From Neobacillus ginsengisoli (GTDB lineage Bacteria; Bacillota; Bacilli; Bacillales_B; DSM-18226), in assembly GCF_030813055.1 (NCBI RefSeq), contig NZ_JAUSTW010000003.1:186001-250000 (forward strand): DNA of 64,000 bases. The letters are read 5' to 3'. Positions 48,465 to 56,907 of the stretch are shown here, one piece after another. Position 1 is the first letter of the stretch. Each line of letters starts with the position of its first letter. The translations under genes were made by a program, and so were the position numbers. Under the pieces are notes generated by a model, which saw nothing but the letters and a program-made list of their open reading frames with translations, searched no databases and was not told the DNA's origin.

Positions 48465-48507
48465 TAACGTGACCTCCTCTTCTGTGGTACCCATGTAAAA
48501 ATGAAGA

Positions 48508-49803
48508 TTAGTTTCCTGCGACCGTTTCTGATATAGCATCTTCCAAAATCGTTAATCCCTTATCCAGCACATCTTCTTGAATGTTAAGCGGGAGCATTAA
48601 TCGGATTGTTTGCCCGCTTACACCGCAGTTCATAATGAGCAAGCCGTTTTCTAGTGCCTTCGATTTAATCTTCGGTACGAGTGAAGCTGAAGATTGCTGG
48701 TCAAATTCAATACCGATCATCATGCCTACGCCTCGGACTTCAACAATGTCCGGTAAATGTCCTACCGAGTTTTGAAGCCGATCGACTATTTCTGCTCCAA
48801 GCATTGCACTTCGTTCTACCAACTTCTCTTCTTCAATCACCTCAATATTTGCCAGGGCTGCAGCACAAGAAACCGGATTTCCGCCAAATGTCGAACCATG
48901 ACCAGCCGTCGGCCATTTTTCATGAAGCTCACGACTTGCAACAATGGCACCAAGAGGCATGCCGCCGGAAAGGGCTTTTGCCAGTACTAAAATATCAGGA
49001 GTCACATTTGCATGCTCTGATGCAAACATTTTGCCTGTACGTCCAAATCCTGTTTGTACTTCGTCAAAGATAAGCAAAATGCCGTGTTCCTCTGTAGTCT
49101 TTCTTAACGCCTGCAAAAAGCTTGGCGGTGCCGGATAATAGCCGCCTTCACCCATTACCGGTTCAATGATGATGGCTGCTACACGTGAAGGGTCCACTCG
49201 TAAATCAAATAGTTTTTGAAGCTGATTCAAGCAATACTCTTCAATTTCTTCCTCTTTAATGTTTTTCAATTGGCTAGGATACGGGTAAGGGACGTGGTAC
49301 ACTTCACCTAAAATCGGTTCATAATAACGACGGTATTTAGAGCTTGAAGCAGTAATGGCTGTTGCGCCTAATGTACGACCGTGAAACGATCCTTCAAAAG
49401 CAATGATGGCCGGTCTGCCTGTAGCAGCCTTTGCTAATTTAAGCGCACCGTCTATGGCTTCAGCACCCGAATTAGAAAAAAAGACAGTGTCCAGATTTCC
49501 TGGTGTGATATGAGCAAGCTTTTCCGCCAAATTCGCTGCCGTTTCATAATAACCGTAGTTCAATCCCACATGGATCAAATTTTCTGCTTGCTTTTTAATG
49601 GCTTCAACCATTTTTTCATTCGTATGCCCGACTGCATTGACGGCCACTCCCGAAACGAAATCAATGTATTCGTCGCCGTCGGTTGTCCAAAACTTGGCGC
49701 CATGCGCTTTTTCAATGACAAGTTCTGTTACTCTTGTCATGACCGGTGATAGATGCTTTCTTGCTTTTTCTTGAATTTCATCTGTTTTATTTTGTAATTT
49801 CAT
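48508..49803 (-). CDS. Class-III aminotransferase, GABA transaminase type
   Basis: 431 residues. PLP-binding Asp in LIFDEVQTGFGRTG and the Schiff-base lysine in LAKALSGGMPLGAI (about residue 264); FFSNSGAEAIDGALKLAKAATGR near residue 105. It is closest in pattern to 4-aminobutyrate:2-oxoglutarate transaminases (GabT). With the adjacent ALDH it would form a GABA shunt. The ATG at 49803 follows AAGGATGAG and overlaps the upstream aminotransferase by 17 bases. Confidence 0.87.
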   Translation of the reverse strand: MKLQNKTDEIQEKARKHLSPVMTRVTELVIEKAHGAKFWTTDGDEYIDFVSGVAVNAVGHTNEKMVEAIKKQAENLIHVGLNYGYYETAANLAEKLAHITPGNLDTVFFSNSGAEAIDGALKLAKAATGRPAIIAFEGSFHGRTLGATAITASSSKYRRYYEPILGEVYHVPYPYPSQLKNIKEEEIEEYCLNQLQKLFDLRVDPSRVAAIIIEPVMGEGGYYPAPPSFLQALRKTTEEHGILLIFDEVQTGFGRTGKMFASEHANVTPDILVLAKALSGGMPLGAIVASRELHEKWPTAGHGSTFGGNPVSCAAALANIEVIEEEKLVERSAMLGAEIVDRLQNSVGHLPDIVEVRGVGMMIGIEFDQQSSASLVPKIKSKALENGLLIMNCGVSGQTIRLMLPLNIQEDVLDKGLTILEDAISETVAGN

Positions 49804-51172
49804 ATGTCTCATCCTTTCTTAATTGCTCCTTGAATATCGTAAATGCTCTATCTAAAATGTTCACCATCTCATCAATTTCTTCTTTTGTGACATTTAAAGG
49901 AGGACTGATGATGAGATGTTCTCCCTTTATACCGTCAATTGAACCGGTGCCCGGATAAAAAACGGCTCCGAGTTCCATCGCAATTCCATTTAATGTTTCA
50001 GCGGCTTTTTCAGATGGATCGAACAGCTGATCATGCTCACAATCCCTTACAAGCTCCATGCCGATTAATAGTCCTCTGCCTCGAATATCAGAAATATAGG
50101 AATGTTTTTGCTTCAACTCTAATAGTCGGTCGACGAGGTAAGGACCTTGTTCATTAACGTTTTCCAGCACTCTATCTCGATCATATACGTGCATTGCAGC
50201 AAGACCGGCTGCCACTGCCACAGGATGTCCGCTATATGTATAGCCATGAATGAATTTCCCGTCACTGTTTTGAATGAGGCCATTAATTATTCGATCATGA
50301 ACGATCATCCCGGCAAGCGGTGCATACCCGGCTGAAACCCCTTTTCCAAAGGTGATGATATCAGGTTCAATTCCAATCTGTTCCGTCGCGAAGTTGGTAC
50401 CGGTACGGCCGAATCCTGTCATCACTTCATCGATGATCAAGACGATTTCGTATCGGTCACACAGTTCTCGAACTTTCTCAAAATACCCAGGCGGCGGCGG
50501 AACGGCACCTTGCTGGCTTCCGACGATTGGTTCAGCGATAAATGCCGACACATTTTCGGGACCAAGCTCTAAAATGGTTCTTTCAATATCTGTCAAACAC
50601 GTCAAATTTTCTTTAGCAAGACAATCGTCTTTCTGACGGCCATATGGACATCGATGGCAATACGGAGAATAAACGTGCGCATAGTTTAATAGATTAGGAG
50701 TGTATGCATGCCTTCTTTTGACATCTCCCCCTGCCGATAAAGAACCAATTGTGTTGCCATGATACGATTGCCAGCGCCCAATCACAATATGCTTTTGGGG
50801 TCTGCCGGCATCCCTATGAAATTGCCTTGCCAGCTTCAATGCACTCTCATTCGCTTCTGAGCCTCCGGTTGTAAAATACACTTTATTTAAGTGGTCCGGA
50901 GCCATTTTCCCTATCGTTTCAGCCAATTCATGCAATACATTCGTTTCAAAGCGCATCGTATGGACGAAGGCTGCCTTTTTTGCTTGTTCTGCCATAGCGT
51001 CTCCTATTGAAGCAACCCCATGACCCAAGTTTGCCGCAACCGCACCTGAACAAGCATCCAAATATTTTTTCCCATTCTCATCGAAGAGATAGACCCCCTC
51101 ACCGTGAGTTATGATTGGGTAATCCTTTTTTAAATCACGATGAAACACGTAGTCTCTTTTTATTCTGTCCAT
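49787..51172 (-). CDS. Class-III aminotransferase, YodT-like
   Basis: 461 residues, a second class-III enzyme distinct from its neighbour. Features: YFTTGGSEANESALKLARQFHRD (about residues 95-117), YSPYCHRCPYGRQKDDCLAKENL (a Cys-rich insert), LIIDEVMTGFGRTG, and FGKGVSAGYAPLAGMIV with the PLP lysine. The Cys-rich insert and context match YodT of the B. subtilis kamA cluster. Likely removes the 3-amino group of (acetylated) beta-lysine. The ATG at 51172 follows GGTGGAAAG and overlaps the thiolase stop by 13 bases. Confidence 0.87.
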   Translation of the reverse strand: MDRIKRDYVFHRDLKKDYPIITHGEGVYLFDENGKKYLDACSGAVAANLGHGVASIGDAMAEQAKKAAFVHTMRFETNVLHELAETIGKMAPDHLNKVYFTTGGSEANESALKLARQFHRDAGRPQKHIVIGRWQSYHGNTIGSLSAGGDVKRRHAYTPNLLNYAHVYSPYCHRCPYGRQKDDCLAKENLTCLTDIERTILELGPENVSAFIAEPIVGSQQGAVPPPPGYFEKVRELCDRYEIVLIIDEVMTGFGRTGTNFATEQIGIEPDIITFGKGVSAGYAPLAGMIVHDRIINGLIQNSDGKFIHGYTYSGHPVAVAAGLAAMHVYDRDRVLENVNEQGPYLVDRLLELKQKHSYISDIRGRGLLIGMELVRDCEHDQLFDPSEKAAETLNGIAMELGAVFYPGTGSIDGIKGEHLIISPPLNVTKEEIDEMVNILDRAFTIFKEQLRKDETYEITK

Positions 51173-52350
51173 CTTTCCACCACCATGGCCATTCCTAATC
51201 CGCCCGCTACACAAATCGTCGCAAGGCCGTATCGGCGTTTTTGTTTTTCAAGCTCATGACATAATGTAGTGATGATTCTTGCACCAGAGCATCCAAGCGG
51301 ATGGCCTAAAGCAATTGCCCCACCGTTAACATTCACGTTTTCGCCTTTCAGGCCCCATTCTTTTAAACATGCAAGACTTTGAGCTGCAAACGCTTCATTT
51401 AATTCAATTAAATCAATATCTTCTAAACGAAGATCTGCTTTTTCCAATGCAAGTTTGGAGGCAGAAACCGGGCCAATTCCCATTTCTTTCGGTGATACAC
51501 CTGTTGCAGCAAAAGAACGAATCCTTGCCAACGGAAGCAATCCAAGCTGTTTCGCCTTTTCTTCCGACATCAACAGCAGCATGGAGGCACCATCATTTCT
51601 ACCAGAGGAGTTCCCGGCTGTGACCGTTCCATCTTTTTGGAACACAGGATTTAGGGTTCCTAATTTTTCAACGTCCGTTAATCTTGGGTACTCATCAATG
51701 GCAAAGTCTCTAATCTCCTTTTTCCCTTCCTTTACCGGTACAGGAATGATTTCATCATCAAAAAGACCCATTTCAATTGCACGTTTCGCTTTCTGCTGAC
51801 TCATGAAGGCAAATTCATCTTGTTCCCTGCGGCTAATGTTATATTTTTCAGCGAGCCACTCAGCTGTTTGTCCCATTGTGAATCGGCCGTAAATATCCTC
51901 CGGCTGTGATTTAGGCTGACTTTCTGTATTAGAATCATACAGTGTCATATTTCCCGTCATGGATCCAAATCGAGTTCCAACCGTATAATGCGGAGCTTGT
52001 GACATGCTTTCCACTCCCCCGGCCAAAACGACATCTGCCTGGCCGGATAAGATGGACATTGCTCCGTTCATGACAGCCTGCATGCCCGAACCACACTGAC
52101 GATGGACCGTATATGCGGGAATCGATTCCGGAAAAAGAGCCTTTAATGACGCAACCCTGGCAATATTCGGTGCATGGGCACTCTGCTTCGTTTGACCAAC
52201 GATGATTTCATCGACTATATTTGCACCGTATCCGGCAGAAGAAAGATTATTTTTCATGATAGTGGATACGAGCTCCTCCGGGAGTGAATCCGCCAGTGAT
52301 CCGCCTAATTTTCCGATAGCAGTTCTAAATGCATTTACGATTACCACCAT
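51160..52350 (-). CDS. Thiolase of the lysine operon
   Basis: 396 residues. Nucleophile Cys in [11 protein letters not shown] (about residue 87), His in [17 protein letters not shown] and second Cys in [11 protein letters not shown], where the usual CxGGGxG has Ala for the first Gly. About 45-50 percent alike to FadA at 28389 by eye, but clearly a separate paralogue. It probably cleaves 3-oxo-6-acetamidohexanoyl-CoA. The start codon overlaps the CoA-transferase B stop (TAATG). B. subtilis kamA clusters lack a thiolase. Confidence 0.9.
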   Translation of the reverse strand: MVVIVNAFRTAIGKLGGSLADSLPEELVSTIMKNNLSSAGYGANIVDEIIVGQTKQSAHAPNIARVASLKALFPESIPAYTVHRQCGSGMQAVMNGAMSILSGQADVVLAGGVESMSQAPHYTVGTRFGSMTGNMTLYDSNTESQPKSQPEDIYGRFTMGQTAEWLAEKYNISRREQDEFAFMSQQKAKRAIEMGLFDDEIIPVPVKEGKKEIRDFAIDEYPRLTDVEKLGTLNPVFQKDGTVTAGNSSGRNDGASMLLLMSEEKAKQLGLLPLARIRSFAATGVSPKEMGIGPVSASKLALEKADLRLEDIDLIELNEAFAAQSLACLKEWGLKGENVNVNGGAIALGHPLGCSGARIITTLCHELEKQKRRYGLATICVAGGLGMAMVVERWTE

Positions 52351-53009
52351 TATGCATTCACCTCATTCCCTATAATGGATTCAGCAATATGGAAAGGCGC
52401 TTCTGTTTTCTGTTGAACTTCCTTGAGGGAAATTCCAGGGGCCAATTCAATAAGATGAAGTCCATCTCTTTTTACAGAAAATACTGCTAAATCGGTAATT
52501 ATTAAATCCACTATTCGTTCCGATGTAATCGGATAGGTTAATTCCTTGACGATCTTTGACTCTCCTTCATTAGTTGTATGCATCGTTGTCACTATTATCT
52601 TTTTTGATCCTTCTAATAAATCCATCGCTCCTCCTACACCAAGAACACTTTTTCCCGGTACAGCCCAATTGGCGATTCGCCCCTTGGCATCTATTTGCAG
52701 CACACCTAAAATCGAGACTGTCACATGCCCCCCGCGAATCATCGCAAAAGAGGAAGCGCTATCAAAAAAGGCTGAACCCTCCATTACTGTGACAGGCAGT
52801 TTTCCTGCATTGACAAGTTCCTTATCGATGTGCGCTTGATCAGGGGTCGGACCTACTCCAAGAATGCCGTTCTCTGAGTGTAAAAAAACGTGAACGCCCG
52901 GTGGAATGAAATCAGCTACCATCGTTGGAATCCCAATCCCCAAATTAACGATATCGCCTTGCTTTAATTCCTTAGCTGCTCTTGCGGCAATGTATTGTTT
53001 CACATTCAA
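52350..53009 (-). CDS. 3-oxoacid CoA-transferase subunit B (YodR-like)
   Basis: 219 residues. The catalytic Glu is in HSENGILGVGP (about residues 41-51); GIGIPTMVADFIPPG precedes it and GGAMDLLEGSKKIIV follows. With subunit A it transfers CoA between an acyl-CoA and a 3-oxoacid. It starts one base after the A-subunit stop, the usual pairing. In this operon it likely activates the 3-oxoacid made from beta-lysine. Confidence 0.92.
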   Translation of the reverse strand: MNVKQYIAARAAKELKQGDIVNLGIGIPTMVADFIPPGVHVFLHSENGILGVGPTPDQAHIDKELVNAGKLPVTVMEGSAFFDSASSFAMIRGGHVTVSILGVLQIDAKGRIANWAVPGKSVLGVGGAMDLLEGSKKIIVTTMHTTNEGESKIVKELTYPITSERIVDLIITDLAVFSVKRDGLHLIELAPGISLKEVQQKTEAPFHIAESIIGNEVNA

Positions 53010-53010
53010 G

Positions 53011-53667
53011 TTAAGCCCCTCCGTTCACTACGATAAAATCAACATATAAATGAGGGGTAACAATTTCTTCTGGAGAAATTTGGCCTACCTCCACAATTTC
53101 GTCTACCTCGGCAATGACTACATCCGCAGCTGTTGCCATCATCGGATTGAAGTTTCTTGCCGATTTGTTATAAATGAGGTTCCCTAATCGATCCGCTTTT
53201 TTCGCTTTAATTAACGCAAAATCGGCTTTAAGTGGTTCACACAATACATATTTTTTACCGTTAAGGGTGCGTTGTTCTTTGTTTTCGGCAATTTTCGTTC
53301 CAACGCTGACCGGTGTATAAAACCCGCCAAGCCCTGCACCGCCTGCTCGAATAGCTTCAGACATCGTTCCCTGCGGGATGAGCTCTACTTCCAGTTCCTT
53401 ATCCTGATAGGCCTTTACTACCTCCGGATTGGATGTAAAATACGAACCAATTGCTTTTTTTACTTGTTTTTGCCTTACTAATACTCCAAGACCTCTGCCC
53501 GGTTCTCCGAGGTTATTACTAATAATCTCCAAATCTCTCACTTCTGACTGAGCCAATGCGTCTACTAAACTAAGCGGACTTCCTACAAGTCCAAATCCTC
53601 CTACCATTATTCGCGAGCTGCTTTTAATCATTTTTACAGCTTCCTTGCACGTTATCAGCTTGCTCAT
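53011..53667 (-). CDS. 3-oxoacid CoA-transferase subunit A (YodS-like)
   Basis: 218 residues. Glycine-rich CoA-binding start GGFGLVGSPLSLVDAL, SNNLGEPGRGLGVLV, and the block GAGLGGFYTPVSVGTKIAENKEQ typical of subunit A. The ATG at 53667 is 9 bases from AAGGAA; a TTG at 53673 is too close to it. A long hairpin and a possible sigma-E promoter lie in the 200 bases upstream, so this may be the first gene of a sporulation transcript. Confidence 0.92.
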   Translation of the reverse strand: MSKLITCKEAVKMIKSSSRIMVGGFGLVGSPLSLVDALAQSEVRDLEIISNNLGEPGRGLGVLVRQKQVKKAIGSYFTSNPEVVKAYQDKELEVELIPQGTMSEAIRAGGAGLGGFYTPVSVGTKIAENKEQRTLNGKKYVLCEPLKADFALIKAKKADRLGNLIYNKSARNFNPMMATAADVVIAEVDEIVEVGQISPEEIVTPHLYVDFIVVNGGA

Positions 53668-53691
53668 CTTCAATTTCCTTCCTTTCCATAG

Positions 53692-53719
53692 ATTTTATGG
53701 ATTTTAACGGTTGGATATC
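53692..53719 (-). promoter_or_regulatory. Possible sigma-E promoter ahead of CoA-transferase A
   Basis: Minus strand TGATATC-like -35 (53714-53719), 14-base spacer, CATAAAAT (53692-53699). The -10 differs from the sigma-E consensus CATACAHT at one base; the -35 is weaker. Orthologous B. subtilis genes are sigma-E dependent. Confidence 0.35.
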
Positions 53720-53721
53720 AT

Positions 53722-53810
53722 AAAAAAACCGAGCAAGACATAAATCCTCTATAAAGAATGACGTTTTAATGCGCATTCCTCATAAAGTGTTCATGTCTGC
53801 CCGGTTTTAA
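53722..53810 (-). terminator. Long wobble-paired hairpin with T-run inside the lysine operon
   Basis: Minus-strand RNA from AAAACCGGGCAGACATGAAC down to GCTCGGTTTTTTT folds into one stem: about 33 pairs including five G-U, with two mismatches, one bulged U and loop CGCATTAAAACGT. The T-run makes it look like a terminator/attenuator between the DUF3870 gene and the CoA-transferase genes. Confidence 0.75.
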
Positions 53811-53869
53811 TAAGACCATGGAAAGAGGTCATCTCCCCACTTTATTCTAACCAAACGTTATGTATTCAT

Positions 53870-54187
53870 TTACTTCAAATTATCCCAGTATCGTTGAACT
53901 GCAGCCTGGAGAGCCACAATAATCGCTTGCTGAGAAGGAGCAAAATAATAGTTTTGGATTCGTTCTATTAGCTGCTGAATCCCGTCCTGAAGACAGTAGC
54001 CTATCAACAGTCTTTGAAAAAAGTTTTTTGTTATTTCTGTTACGAATGTGAATTCGGCGTTAACAATTCTATGGTCTTTCAGATTCACTTCCAGTACGAT
54101 TCCCGCATGCTTATACATTTCATACATGGACGTTCCCTGAGGAGCTTTTGCATATCCGGTAACAATCACTGTTTCCAGTGTTTGCAT
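53870..54187 (-). CDS. DUF3870 family protein
   Basis: 105 residues, soluble: begins METVIVTGYAKAPQGTSMYE after a short lead, contains VVLEVNLKDHRIVNAEFTFV-like strands and ends with helices (AIIVALQAAVQRYW). It matches the DUF3870 pattern, which has no known activity; small size and TGYAKAP start suggest a ligand-binding or regulatory domain. The ATG at 54187 follows AAAGGGGGG. First gene behind the sigma-A promoter of the lysine operon. Confidence 0.78.
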   Translation of the reverse strand: MQTLETVIVTGYAKAPQGTSMYEMYKHAGIVLEVNLKDHRIVNAEFTFVTEITKNFFQRLLIGYCLQDGIQQLIERIQNYYFAPSQQAIIVALQAAVQRYWDNLK

Positions 54188-54237
54188 GCCCCACCCCCCT
54201 TTCAAAAACTAATTGATCATTTTCTGTCTCTGAATCT

Positions 54238-54266
54238 AGTATATGGGGAAAAAAAAACAATGTCAA
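54238..54266 (-). promoter_or_regulatory. Strong sigma-A promoter of the lysine operon
   Basis: Minus strand TTGACA (54261-54266), 17-base spacer, TATACT (54238-54243): -35 perfect, -10 five of six. It is 50 bases upstream of the DUF3870 start. Confidence 0.85.
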
Positions 54267-54316
54267 TACAGAATATTCAAAATAATCAAAAGATTCAGTG
54301 TATAATTATGCACTAA

Positions 54317-54330
54317 AGAGAGCGCTTTCA
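54317..54330. promoter_or_regulatory. cre-like (CcpA) site
   Basis: Minus strand TGAAAGCGCTCTCT matches the cre consensus TGWAANCGNTNWCA at all but the last base. It lies about 50 bases upstream of the -35 box, a position seen for CcpA activation as well as repression. A 16-base imperfect palindrome GTGTATAATTATGCAC (54298-54313) lies between. Confidence 0.6.
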
Positions 54331-54484
54331 AATAGTAACCCATATGGTGAATAGTAAACGAAGTTTAACCTTATGTAAAGACCTAATTGTAAAATTTTTG
54401 CTACCACGAATGAAGATCTATTATGACAACTCGAAGAAAATTGCAGCCGGGTTCGCGTTAAGAGGCAATTGAACTATCATTCTA
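54331..54484. other. Intergenic stretch with no recognised gene
   Basis: About 150 bases between the cre-like site and the terminator of the two-component operon; no frame with a ribosome site, no further repeat seen. Confidence 0.55.
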
Positions 54485-54516
54485 AAAAAAACTCACCGTG
54501 ACCGACGAGTTTTTTC
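54485..54516 (-). terminator. Intrinsic terminator of the two-component operon
   Basis: AAAAAACTC and GAGTTTTTT arms with inner ACCG/CGGT pairing, just beyond the kinase stop at 54533. Confidence 0.75.
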
Positions 54517-54532
54517 ACTTATATAGATTTCT

Positions 54533-55906
54533 CTAATCCTCCCTAGGAAACCACAGGATAATACTCGTTCCTTTATTTACCTTGCTTTTTACCTTAATCA
54601 TTCCTTTATGGGCATCCATCAATGCTTTCACAATGGAGAGCCCGATGCCAACGCCGCCCGTCTTACGGTCACGGGATTTATCACCGCGATAGAAGCGCTC
54701 AAAAATATGCGGGATATCGTCTTCAGCCATTCCTGAACCTTCATCGGCAATCACAAATCCTACATAGCCTTCCTTCTCTGTTGAAATGGAAATTGTGACA
54801 TTTTTTCCTTCTGACGTATATTTAAGGGCGTTATTAAGGATGTTTGATAGAATTTGCATCAAGCGGTCCTTATCTGCCAAAAACATTTCCTCCCCAAGCG
54901 GTTCCTCGATATGAAGCCGGACCCCCTTTTGATTGAAGGCGGGAAGAAACATTTCCCATAACGCTGCTAATACACTGCCGGCTTCCAATTCGATCTTTTC
55001 CAACCTAATTTGCGGATTTTCCGCAGCCAGCAGCTTTTCCAGTTCATTTACGAGCCGAACTAATCTCATCAGTTCCTCGTGGCTTGTTTGCAAACGCTGC
55101 GGTGTCGGCTCCCAAATACCATCCTGAAATGCTTCAAATTGGCTTCTTAACGTAGCAAGCGGTGTCCTGAGCTCATGTGCTAAATCACCGGTAAATTGCT
55201 TTCTTAGCATTTCTTCCTTCGCCAATGATTCGGCGAGATTATTAAAGGAAATCGCTAGATGCTTAACTTCTGTAGGCAGTCCTTTTAAGGGAATCCGGAT
55301 ATTTAAGTTATGCTGTTGCAATTCATTTGCTGCAAAAGAAAGCTTTTTCAATCCGGAGGTTAATTTTTTTGAAAAAAGCAGGCTAAAAACGATTGCCAAA
55401 ATAATCGTTAAACAAACAGAAGCAAAAATATATAATTGGATCGTTTGTAAAAATGTATATTCATCATCTATTAAGCCTTCAGGGTAAATCGCCGTCAGCT
55501 TTCCGACCTTTTCATTATCAACTTTAAGGGTATAGGATTGGGAATGCCATTCATCTCCATTCGGTGCCAGCTCTGTTAAGCCCAAACTGTTCATCATTCC
55601 TCGGATTTTGGAGGAGTCCATCTGAATTTGCCCAAAACGATCATATAATTGAAAATAAAGCTGGTCTGTCATCGCTTGCTCGTGTAAAATTCCAAAAATC
55701 TGACCGCTAGTAAAATGACCGCTTTGTTTATAATCCTTTTCGATTTCGACGATAATTCTTTCAATCTTTTTATCTCTGTTCCGGTCTAAATAGCTTTTAA
55801 AGCTCGCTTCAAAGCCCCACTGAATAAAAAAACTGACAAAAAGAATGCCAATCATCGAGATGATAACAAAATAAAAGAGAATTTTAGACCGGAGTGTTTG
55901 CAGCAT
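54533..55906 (-). CDS. Sensor histidine kinase (BaeS-like)
   Basis: 457 residues: TM1 about 8-29, extracytoplasmic sensor about 30-150, TM2 about 152-175, HAMP about 176-230, HisKA with phospho-His in DLAHELRTPLATL (about residue 250), HATPase_c with ILNNALKYT, DEGSGMAEDDIPHIFERFYRG and GGVGIGLSIVKAL. It phosphorylates the regulator encoded just upstream; the genes overlap by 23 bases. The stimulus is unknown, probably envelope-related. Confidence 0.9.
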   Translation of the reverse strand: MLQTLRSKILFYFVIISMIGILFVSFFIQWGFEASFKSYLDRNRDKKIERIIVEIEKDYKQSGHFTSGQIFGILHEQAMTDQLYFQLYDRFGQIQMDSSKIRGMMNSLGLTELAPNGDEWHSQSYTLKVDNEKVGKLTAIYPEGLIDDEYTFLQTIQLYIFASVCLTIILAIVFSLLFSKKLTSGLKKLSFAANELQQHNLNIRIPLKGLPTEVKHLAISFNNLAESLAKEEMLRKQFTGDLAHELRTPLATLRSQFEAFQDGIWEPTPQRLQTSHEELMRLVRLVNELEKLLAAENPQIRLEKIELEAGSVLAALWEMFLPAFNQKGVRLHIEEPLGEEMFLADKDRLMQILSNILNNALKYTSEGKNVTISISTEKEGYVGFVIADEGSGMAEDDIPHIFERFYRGDKSRDRKTGGVGIGLSIVKALMDAHKGMIKVKSKVNKGTSIILWFPRED

Positions 55907-56594
55907 CTAAAACCCCTCCAAATTTGTAGCCCATGCCAAAAACAGTCAGGATAAATGCGGGCTGCCTTGAATCCAGCTCAATTTTTTTACGGAGATTTTT
56001 TATATGGGTATCAACACTCCGTTCATAGCCTTCATAATACATGCCTTCATCCTGAATTTTTTCAAGTAAATCCATCCTGCTGTATACCCGTCCGGGATTT
56101 AGCGCCATATTCGTTAACAGCTTATATTCAAGCGGTGTCAAGATAACATCCTGGTCATGTACGGTCACTTCTTTTTTTATCAAATCAATCGCTAATTGTT
56201 TACGATTAAATTCAAGCCGTTCCAATTTCTCAGATTTTTTTACCCGGCGTAAGATTGCTTGGACACGAACCACGACTTCACGAGGGCTAAATGGTTTTGT
56301 TAAATAATCATCGGCACCAATCACAATCCCGTTAATCCGGTCATCCTCGGCAGATTTAGCTGTCAGCATGAGGATGGGAACATCCGATTCTTTTCTGACC
56401 AGCCGGCAAACCTCTTCCCCGGAAATATCAGGAAGCATTAAATCGAGAATCATTAAATCAGGGCATATTGTTTTAGCTTTTTTCAAGGCATCAATGCCAT
56501 TATCGGCGCTATAAATATCATAACCTTCTCTTTCAAGGTAGGCTTCGAGGACTTCGATAATTCTCTTTTCATCATCAACGAGTAAAATCTTCAT
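55884..56594 (-). CDS. OmpR-family response regulator
   Basis: 236 residues. Receiver domain with acidic pocket (LLVDDE, residues 4-9), phospho-Asp in LMILDLMLPD (about residue 53), Thr/Lys positions in MLTAKS and TKPFSPREV; winged-helix DNA-binding domain with ILTPLEYKLL and GYERSVDTHIKNLRKKI. The ATG at 56594 follows GGGAG with 8-base spacing; a GTG at 56603 overlaps it. Partner of the downstream kinase. Confidence 0.92.
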   Translation of the reverse strand: MKILLVDDEKRIIEVLEAYLEREGYDIYSADNGIDALKKAKTICPDLMILDLMLPDISGEEVCRLVRKESDVPILMLTAKSAEDDRINGIVIGADDYLTKPFSPREVVVRVQAILRRVKKSEKLERLEFNRKQLAIDLIKKEVTVHDQDVILTPLEYKLLTNMALNPGRVYSRMDLLEKIQDEGMYYEGYERSVDTHIKNLRKKIELDSRQPAFILTVFGMGYKFGGVLDAANTPV

Positions 56595-56657
56595 TTCTAT
56601 CACTCCCTACACCATAAATATATCATTTTGGTTCGGGGATTTTTTCAACTTCACAAA

Positions 56658-56688
56658 TTCACCACAACTTCTTCATAACATCTTCAAT
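56658..56688. promoter_or_regulatory. Direct-repeat cluster, candidate response-regulator site
   Basis: TTCACC-N5-TTCTTC (56658-56674) and TTCATA-N5-TTCAAT (56672-56688), with TTCAAC and TTCACA just before. Hexamers repeated every 11 bases are what PhoB/OmpR-type regulators bind. It lies about 65 bases upstream of the regulator gene and also upstream of the divergent kinase. Confidence 0.4.
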
Positions 56689-56792
56689 CTTTCCCGCTAA
56701 GATGAAACTGTGATTACAAGAAGGTGAACATCCTTCATTGTCTTATCTTATTCGGATCTTACTTATTTCTAAATTAACCTCCATTTTTACAT

Positions 56793-56826
56793 AGGGTGCC
56801 CCCATGTCAGGGCACCTACTTTTTTT
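56793..56826. terminator. Orphan terminator upstream of the second kinase
   Basis: AGGGTGCCC-CCATGTCA-GGGCACCT followed by ACTTTTTTT, reading on the plus strand, with no gene ending nearby on that strand. It may mark the 3' end of a lost gene. Confidence 0.65.
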
Positions 56827-56907
56827 GTTTTTAAAAAATAGCTACAATTGGGAGCACCAATAAAACCAAACTTGCTGTATGCTTTTACTAGTGAGGTGCT
56901 TTTGAAA

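Noticed and set aside
53722..53810. Possible known riboswitch in the lysine operon
   Set aside because: A single long stem with no multi-helix junction; I could not match it to any known aptamer, so it is reported only as a terminator-like hairpin.
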